Assembly: GCF_023343835.1 (NCBI RefSeq)
Contig: NC_064472.1
Coordinates: 10,345,469-10,409,468 of the forward strand
Length of the DNA: 64,000 nt
Direction of reading: 5' to 3'
From: Lagopus muta
Taxonomy: Eukaryota > Chordata > Aves > Galliformes > Phasianidae
Shown here: in pieces, positions 60,601 through 64,000 of the stretch
Numbering within the stretch: position 1 is the stretch's first letter
Layout of the letters: the number at the start of each line of letters is the position of its first letter
Notes under the pieces: model-generated
What the model was told of the DNA's origin: nothing
The model's database searches: none
The model's input: only the letters and a program-made list of their open reading frames with translations
Program-made: the position numbers and the translations under genes

Positions 60601-63600
60601 AATCAACAGAGAAAATTGGCTGCATTTGGACTAGGGTGAAAGCAAAACTCAGTTCTGCATTCAGATACGTGTCGGGCACAGAGGAAAAATTAGATTCAGA
60701 CGGGCTGTTCCTTCTCATCATACTGAATTACTTCACAAAAACACTGATAAGAAATTCATGATGTAGATTTGAATTTATGAAATGACTCCAGGAAAAAATT
60801 GGGAGAGATAAGAAAGTATTTGCTTCAAATTAATGTACAGAACATAGTAAGCCAACAAAAGTCCCCCCTCTTCAAAAAAATAACCTGGGAGGAAAGCATA
60901 AATTGTTTTCTTTTCTTTTCTATTTTTTTTTTTTTTAACTCTTGCTCACGGCATCCAGACATCTGGAACTATTCAAAAGAGAAGATCATCAAGTAGGGAT
61001 ATCATTAAAGCATCCTCCATAATTACTAAAACATTTGCCTTGTGTAGATACTCAAACAATCCACTACCACTGATTTATGTTGGGTTACTTGTGACAGTGA
61101 AAATGGGCTTACACTGAGTCCACGTGCCAAACACAAAATGGCAAATGCATGTGGCAGCCTTCTGTAATCTGCACTCCACTATGAAAGCAAAGGCAGTTGT
61201 GTAATCATGCTGCTGCTCTGCCTACCTTTTAAACACCTCTTAGAAACTACGAAAAATGGAATCACTTACATGGGCTCATAACTGAGAGGGGGAGTTCAGA
61301 TAAAGAAGGGCTGGGCTCAAACCATTTCCAATATTGTAAAACCAGCATCTGATTAACGAGGTTTTCCGAAATCAAGACCATCCTGTAAGTTCTGGCTTAT
61401 GGAGCCATAAACCACTGATGGGACAACAGGAGCAATGTCTCAAAGAAGTAAGCTAGAAAACTGGGAAGCTTGCCTGGATATAATCAATCATTTAAACCTA
61501 ATAATGATGCAGCTGTTGCATGTAGACACAGTCAGCACTGCAATCTTGTTCCAAAGAAAGCAAGCTGGCACTGAGGTATTGTCTCCTGTAGGCATTTCTA
61601 TTTGGTAGGAAATTTCAAGGGTTTTTGGCAGAGATGCAACCATGAAATTATCTTCTTTTATTATTATTATTATTAAGCCAAAATGCTCTATCATAGTTTT
61701 GCTGGAGAACACGGAAGAACTCTCTGCCCAATACAAAAGCAAGGCTGTTACACAGCACCTCTGCCACAAGCATGGTGTTGACCACACAGTCACAGTGCAT
61801 CTTCAGCACAGCCAGACCTCCCAGACATGCTCCTGGCACCTAGCAGCACTTATGCAGCAATGCAGAAAGTGGAAAAATTCCCTGAATGTCTTGTAAAAAC
61901 AAGGCTCCCAGGATAGGAACAGAAAATAAATTTGTCACATAATGTGATGCACAAGGAAGCCCTAGGAGTGATTTCCTCTCTCTCCAAGAGCTCCTTATAG
62001 TCATGCAAATGGCACAACGGAGTACGTGAGACAAGCATGGAACAGAGATTCTCCAGACAGTAATGGCAGAAGAGCACTACTGCAGCCTGGGGCACAGACA
62101 GCTGCAAGAACATCCCACAGCTCCTCTCATGAGAGTTTCAGGTGACTGAGATTTACATGGGGCTCTGCACACCTCCTCCCATTATGGGGTCTCTGACTGC
62201 AGCTCTGAGAAAAAGACACAAGGCAGCACATCCTCCTGCTCCCTTTCTCAACTGAGCTAGCAGGCTTAGTTTTCTTCACAGAGAATTAAAAGAAGCCAAA
62301 AACAAGTCTTAACGATTATGCTGCCTACAGCCCACAGAACAACATTTCTTGAGTATTCCATGCCACTTTGGAATGCCTTTATTTTCATGTTTTCTTGTTG
62401 GTGAGCACTGAAGTATAAATACTTTCCAGCTGCATCAACCAATAGGTAAGAAGAAACTTTCCATTGATTTTATTGCAAAACCACTCCGGTATGTTTTTGT
62501 TTTAACTAACCTTAATCTGCCATCCATTTTAGCCACTGATCCTGGGGCCAGGCTGTGAATATATATCCCTGGAGAACTGTTTTCAAGCGTGAGACAACAG
62601 GCACCAATGCCGAGTCCAACCCCTGGCTCTGTGAAAAACAAAAAGCACAAAGGAAAGCACTGTTATTCCCTGCTCATTGTACTCACATAGGACACGCAAG
62701 CTTTTCTGTTCCCACATCCCATCTGAGACCAAGACTCGTATTGTTTCAGGACTGGCCTTAGCTGCAGCCAGCCAGGAAGCCAAGACCAACACTGGAAATC
62801 AGAGCTGGAAATACCCAATCCTGACTGGTTTCTGAGATCCAGGAATGGCTCTGCTCCTGGCAAATGTTCAACATGCTCTGGGAACTGCCTGGGACTGGAA
62901 GTGCTATACACAGTCTGATCTGGTCTGAGACACAAAGGAGAAGGAATGGCAGTCCAATAAAAATCTCACTTAAAATTGTTTCAGAAAATAGGAGCACAGG
63001 AGATGCTGCCAATTGCACTGCTCTCTTTTGTGAAATACCTGCACGACATCCCTCAGCAAAGAGGCACGAAGAAAGATGAGGAGTCTTCTCTGGATCAGAG
63101 ATTTCCTGTGAGCCCTTTTCCCTTTGCTGTCCTCCTGTAACTGTGTTCATTAACTGTGTACTGAAGTAGGAATTGCTGGACACCTGCTTTCTCCAAATGC
63201 TTAATCCAACCTTTAAAGACATCATCCAAGTCTTTAAAGCAGGCATGCTTGTCCCACCACAGAGGGCATATGCACTAAGCTTTCCTCATGCAGCTATTGT
63301 TCGTGAGATCGATCCTCACGCAGGAGCTCAAGCAGCTCACCTGGGCCATTCTGAGCAGTCTGCAGGGAAATGTCCTGCCCAGACCTGTGCTTTACAGGAA
63401 GGGTACAGACAATCTGGTCTGACAAGAGAACAATTCACGTTTTGCCATGTATCTCACAGCTTCACCCCTTCCAGCAGCACAGTCACTGCTACCAGTAGCA
63501 GCATCCTGACTGGAACAGCGGGATGTACAAGGGGGAACTATTCAGCAGTTTTGGCATCAGAGAATGTTCTTCTCCTTCACTGTGTGATTCAAGAGCAGAA

Positions 63601-63935
63601 CAACAAGGGAAGGTGCCCTGGATATTACACACATTAATTAGCGTTTTCCCAAAAACCTCCCCTAAGAAATACACGTTCATTCTCCCAGCCCATTCCAACA
63701 CACCCTTACCTTTATTGAGTGTCACATCCATGACAATTCTGTCCTTTGGGCCAGGGCCTTTGCGGCTGGAGAAGGAACCATCCGCCTCATCAGGGCCGGG
63801 CACTGGTGTGCCACCGCTGGCACTGGAGCTGGGCGAGCTGGAGCGGCTCAGCAGGGTGGGAGTTGCACAGGGTGTGAGGCTGGGGCTGCGCAGCCGCGTG
63901 CGCACCGTCAGGGTCACCACCCCTTTCTTGAGTTG
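36509..63935 (-). CDS. PDZD2: PDZ domain-containing protein 2, 3' fourteen exons (5' part outside window)
   Basis: PDZD2 (PAPIN/KIAA0300) is a large multi-PDZ scaffold linked to cell junctions, ER and nucleus; its C-terminal piece with two PDZ domains can be released as a secreted form. Coding exons join in one frame of 2,048 residues plus stop: 63935-63710, 62628-62511, 60373-60241, 57363-57282, 56365-56262, 55267-55108, 53983-53193, 51991-51847, 50006-46412, 45775-45658, 42081-41980, 39690-39420, 37517-37383, 36675-36509. Every junction is AG/GT with matching phase. In order: last strand of a PDZ, a full PDZ (about residues 72-157), linker, a PDZ at about 500-583, a long disordered region, and PDZ pairs at about 1827-1915 and 1955-2042. 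Landmarks shared with the human protein as I know it include [30 protein letters not shown] and [13 protein letters not shown]16 is the nearest relative but lacks the 3.6-kb exon. Human PDZD2 has about 2,840 residues, so roughly the first quarter is missing here. Confidence 0.95.
37383..37517 (-). CDS. PDZD2: PDZD2 E13: first half of last PDZ
   Basis: Acceptor TATTCTGTTGCAG, donor AAAG/GTACTG. It encodes [20 protein letters not shown], with the carboxylate-binding loop AGLGFSL, and then PLLVKRIFK. Phase 1 at both ends. The 1.9-kb intron to E12 (37518-39419) holds no CR1; a 121-codon + strand frame at 38131-38496 inside it is antisense and motif-free. Confidence 0.93.
39420..39690 (-). CDS. 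PDZD2: PDZD2 E12: second half of penultimate PDZ plus linker
   Basis: Acceptor TTTTTCTTGTAG, donor AACAG/GTATGA. It encodes [30 protein letters not shown], the helix [13 protein letters not shown] and strand [11 protein letters not shown] polar linker of about 45 residues follows, rich in Lys and Ser, joining the two C-terminal PDZ domains. The intron to E11 (39691-41979) contains one CR1 at 40640-40805 and an A-rich tract at 41479-41507. Confidence 0.93.
40640..40805 (+). mobile_element. Intronic CR1 LINE tail
   Basis: + strand CR1 (antisense to PDZD2). It contains GAGACAATCAAGACCTGCCT, GGGGCTGGACTCGATGATCT and the tail CCCTTCCAACCCCTACAATT followed by CTGTGATTCTGTGA. It is relatively little diverged from CR1 consensus text. 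Confidence 0.86.
41980..42081 (-). CDS. PDZD2: PDZD2 E11: start of penultimate PDZ
   Basis: A 34-codon phase-0 exon with acceptor CATTTTCCTGCCAG and donor ACA/GTAAGT. It encodes [20 protein letters not shown] with the GAGLGF binding loop, then [10 protein letters not shown]. The closest human text is the same domain, with [17 protein letters not shown]. The 3.6-kb intron to E10 carries a CR1 (43600-43925) and a 19-nt A run near 42201-42219. Confidence 0.94.
42082..45657. other. PDZD2 intron between E10 and E11
   Basis: About 3.6 kb. It contains an A run near 42201, one CR1 at 43600-43925, and otherwise unique AT-rich DNA. Frames of 60-120 codons on both strands have no motif; two + strand frames at 43564-43898 are CR1 text. 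Confidence 0.6.
43600..43925 (+). mobile_element. Intronic CR1 LINE 3' fragment
   Basis: + strand CR1, antisense to PDZD2. It contains ACTGGGTGCAGTTCTGGGCT, AGCACCCACAGGAGGGCAAC, GTGGCCAAATACTGGAATAG and the end GTAGGTCCCTTCCAACTAAA followed by CTATTCTAT. It is a different CR1 subfamily from most copies in the left half. Confidence 0.85.
45658..45775 (-). CDS. PDZD2: PDZD2 E10: 40-residue linker exon
   Basis: Acceptor TTTTGTTTTAG, donor GTGAAG/GTAATA. It encodes [20 protein letters not shown] followed by a short amphipathic stretch ending KAQVK. The human equivalent (LDQLLVSAGDQQRLQSVLSS) is clearly alignable, so this conserved segment just before the C-terminal PDZ pair may be a helical binding element. 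An (ACAAA)n repeat lies in the intron directly upstream of its acceptor. Confidence 0.93.
46412..50006 (-). CDS. PDZD2: PDZD2 E9: 3.6-kb exon for the disordered central region
   Basis: Acceptor CATGATGCAG after a T-rich tract, donor CCTCAG/GTCGGT. It encodes about 1,198 residues (window residues about 587-1785), Ser/Pro/Lys-rich and without folded domains. Conserved islands: [10 protein letters not shown] (about 665), [17 protein letters not shown] (about 741), [33 protein letters not shown] (about 1452), [19 protein letters not shown] (about 1560), [16 protein letters not shown] (about 1693) and [13 protein letters not shown] (about 1717). A run of 17 serines lies at 47584-47634. The open frame continues past the donor for about 70 codons, which are intronic. 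A four-Tyr run ([12 protein letters not shown]) sits near 1545. Confidence 0.95.
47584..47634 (-). repeat. Coding polyserine tract (17 Ser)
   Basis: Seventeen successive Ser codons, a mixture of TCC, TCT and TCA, followed by Ala and three more Ser. It appears as a GAG/GAA/GAT purine tract on the + strand. Mixed codons suggest a selected or old tract rather than a fresh triplet expansion. Confidence 0.93.
50007..51846. other. PDZD2 intron between E8 and E9
   Basis: About 1.8 kb of unique AT-rich DNA without CR1. Frames of 66-82 codons show nothing recognisable. Confidence 0.6.
51847..51991 (-). CDS. PDZD2: PDZD2 E8: second half of the central PDZ
   Basis: Acceptor GTCATTGCATCAG, donor GCATCAG/GTGAGA. 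It encodes [20 protein letters not shown], then the alpha-B helix [10 protein letters not shown] and last strand SVTLEIQK. It completes the fold started at the end of E7, with the usual GDEI...IN-turn. In the human protein, as I remember it, only the first residues align (SLGKLTTGD) and the rest is unlike a PDZ, so this exon is the key evidence for an additional domain in the bird protein. Confidence 0.92.
51992..53192. other. PDZD2 intron between E7 and E8
   Basis: About 1.2 kb, unique AT-rich sequence, no CR1, no supported gene. Confidence 0.6.
53193..53983 (-). CDS. PDZD2: PDZD2 E7: acidic/Ser linker and first half of central PDZ
   Basis: Phase-1 acceptor with an extremely long T-rich tract (53985-54018 on +) ending CCCTTAG; donor AAAGG/GTAGTT. 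It encodes about 263 residues: a linker with [17 protein letters not shown] and several Ser-rich acidic patches, [20 protein letters not shown], then the PDZ half [20 protein letters not shown] and [15 protein letters not shown]. The binding loop reads SFGL, a normal variant of GLGF. Phase 1 in, phase 0 out, matching both neighbours. Confidence 0.92.
55108..55267 (-). CDS. PDZD2: PDZD2 E6: linker exon
   Basis: Acceptor CTGTTTTTTTCAG (or the next CAG, 3 nt later, a NAGNAG pair at 55265-55270); donor CCTG/GTAACC. It encodes [14 protein letters not shown] and [20 protein letters not shown]. Human text with SESELSQYFAHD aligns at the start, which identifies the exon. The NAGNAG acceptor could yield isoforms that differ by one Gln. 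Confidence 0.9.
55319..55553. repeat. Intronic direct repeat, copy 1
   Basis: About 235 bp that recurs almost word for word at 56995-57237 (both contain GAGAGGACAGACCAACCATC or its one-base variant, GGACAGGGTATTTTGTCCTC and GATGTTGATGAACCAAAGAG). The copies flank E5. I do not recognise the family; it has no CR1 signature. Confidence 0.9.
56262..56365 (-). CDS. PDZD2: PDZD2 E5: small linker exon
   Basis: Acceptor CTAAGCTGTGTTCAACAG (a short, weak pyrimidine tract with CTAACTAAG as a good branch-point candidate 20-30 nt upstream); donor GCCGG/GTAAAG. It encodes [20 protein letters not shown] and [13 protein letters not shown]. Phase 1 in, phase 0 out: it is the only exon that lets E4 (phase 1) join E6 (phase 0) in frame, which supports it although I cannot match it confidently to human sequence. 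It lies between two copies of a 240-bp direct repeat. Confidence 0.8.
56995..57237. repeat. Intronic direct repeat, copy 2
   Basis: The partner of 55319-55553 in the same orientation, about 1.68 kb away. It is slightly longer (an extra CTTGTGAAAC-type segment) with scattered substitutions, so the duplication is not recent. It ends 44 bp from the donor side of E4. Confidence 0.9.
57282..57363 (-). CDS. PDZD2: PDZD2 E4: linker exon after PDZ4
   Basis: Acceptor CTGGACATTAG, donor TCTCAG/GTAGCA. It encodes [20 protein letters not shown] and TGSSHVS. Human [20 protein letters not shown] aligns without gaps, so the identity is firm. Phase 0 in, phase 1 out. The 2.9-kb intron toward E3 (57364-60240) has no CR1. 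A 63-codon + strand frame at 58322-58513 inside it is unexplained and shares a short word with the 240-bp repeats. Confidence 0.94.
57364..60240. other. PDZD2 intron between E3 and E4
   Basis: About 2.9 kb of AT-rich unique DNA. No CR1, no RNA gene and no coding gene are supported. Confidence 0.6.
60241..60373 (-). CDS. PDZD2: PDZD2 E3: second half of PDZ4
   Basis: Acceptor TATGTTTCTCCGCAG, donor CCAAAG/GTAGGG. It encodes [40 protein letters not shown] and PNPK. It contains the GDQIL turn, the alpha-B helix with [11 protein letters not shown], and the last strand; the match to the fourth human PDZ is close. Joined to E2 in phase 2. Confidence 0.95.
60374..62510. other. PDZD2 intron between E2 and E3
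   Basis: About 2.1 kb. It holds a (TTA)n microsatellite at 61658-61674 and otherwise unique sequence; no CR1 and no gene supported. Confidence 0.6.
61658..61674. repeat. (TTA)n microsatellite
   Basis: Five to six TTA units in an intron of PDZD2. Confidence 0.85.
62511..62628 (-). CDS. PDZD2: PDZD2 E2: first half of PDZ4
   Basis: Acceptor TTTTTGTTTTTCACAG, donor TTAAG/GTTAGT. It encodes [20 protein letters not shown] and [18 protein letters not shown]. The VGLGIG loop is the carboxylate-binding segment. Splits the PDZ fold in phase 2 just before the GD turn. Confidence 0.94.
62629..63709. other. PDZD2 intron between E1 and E2
   Basis: About 1.1 kb. Frames of up to 162 codons exist on both strands but have no recognisable motif, and the flanking splice sites fit the PDZD2 exons instead. 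Confidence 0.55.
63710..63935 (-). CDS. PDZD2: PDZD2 E1 of this window: end of PDZ3 and linker
   Basis: The first exon visible, entering in phase 0 after the acceptor GGGCTCTTCTCTCCAG. It begins with [20 protein letters not shown], the last beta strand of a PDZ domain, followed by a Ser/Pro/Thr-rich linker ([18 protein letters not shown]) and [11 protein letters not shown], which opens PDZ4. Donor AATAAAG/GTAAGG. The rest of PDZ3 and everything upstream lie past the right edge. Confidence 0.93.
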
Positions 63936-64000
63936 CTGGAGAGAAGAGCCCATGATAAGCCAACGTTTGCCAGTAAAACCGTGTATATTAAATTTGTGAA

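Noticed and set aside
36509-63935. Identity as pro-interleukin-16 (IL16) instead of PDZD2
   Set aside because: The C-terminal PDZ pair is related, but the 3.6-kb central exon, the [11 protein letters not shown] and SMPDLDKLC landmarks and the preceding PDZ exons belong to PDZD2.

Overview
The window is bird nuclear DNA. At least sixteen fragments of the avian CR1 LINE are visible, recognisable by the octamer-like 3' ends (tandem ATTCTATGA/ATTCTGTGA) and the CCTTCCAACC-type tail. The two genes I can support both look like amniote single-copy genes with clean GT/AG splicing. A galliform-type genome would fit the CR1 load, but I cannot name the species. Human PDZD2 lies on 5p and human PMAIP1 on 18q, and both regions contribute to the avian Z chromosome, so a Z location is a reasonable inference.

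Layout. Positions 1 to about 24,000 are a gene-poor, CR1-rich stretch. It holds a CR1-into-CR1 nest at 13.3-15.1 kb that itself sits in an old minisatellite. About 25.3-25.9 kb is a CpG-rich island carrying a tiny two-exon gene on the + strand. Its 54-residue product aligns without gaps in its C-terminal part to the pro-apoptotic BH3-only protein NOXA (PMAIP1). A perfect CRE/ATF site lies about 150 bp upstream of the start codon and an ISRE-like element about 830 bp upstream. From about 26.4 to 32.4 kb I see no gene.

From about 32.4 kb to the right edge lies the 3' part of PDZD2 on the - strand. I resolve 14 coding exons (63,935 down to the TGA at 36,509). They join in a single frame of 2,048 residues with matching splice phases throughout. 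They encode the last strand of one PDZ domain, a full PDZ (E2/E3), a linker, a further PDZ split over E7/E8, a 3.6-kb exon for the long disordered region, and the two C-terminal PDZ domains (E11/E12 and E13/E14). The upstream exons lie beyond the window. A 3' UTR of up to about 4 kb is inferred.

The two genes are convergent. The points most worth checking are: the avian NOXA gene and its linkage to PDZD2; the canonical-looking E7/E8 PDZ, which appears decayed in the human protein; a C-terminal T-S-V that would itself be a class I PDZ ligand; and a 240-bp direct repeat pair bracketing a small frame-critical exon. No bacterial-type operon, CRISPR array, tRNA or rRNA was seen.
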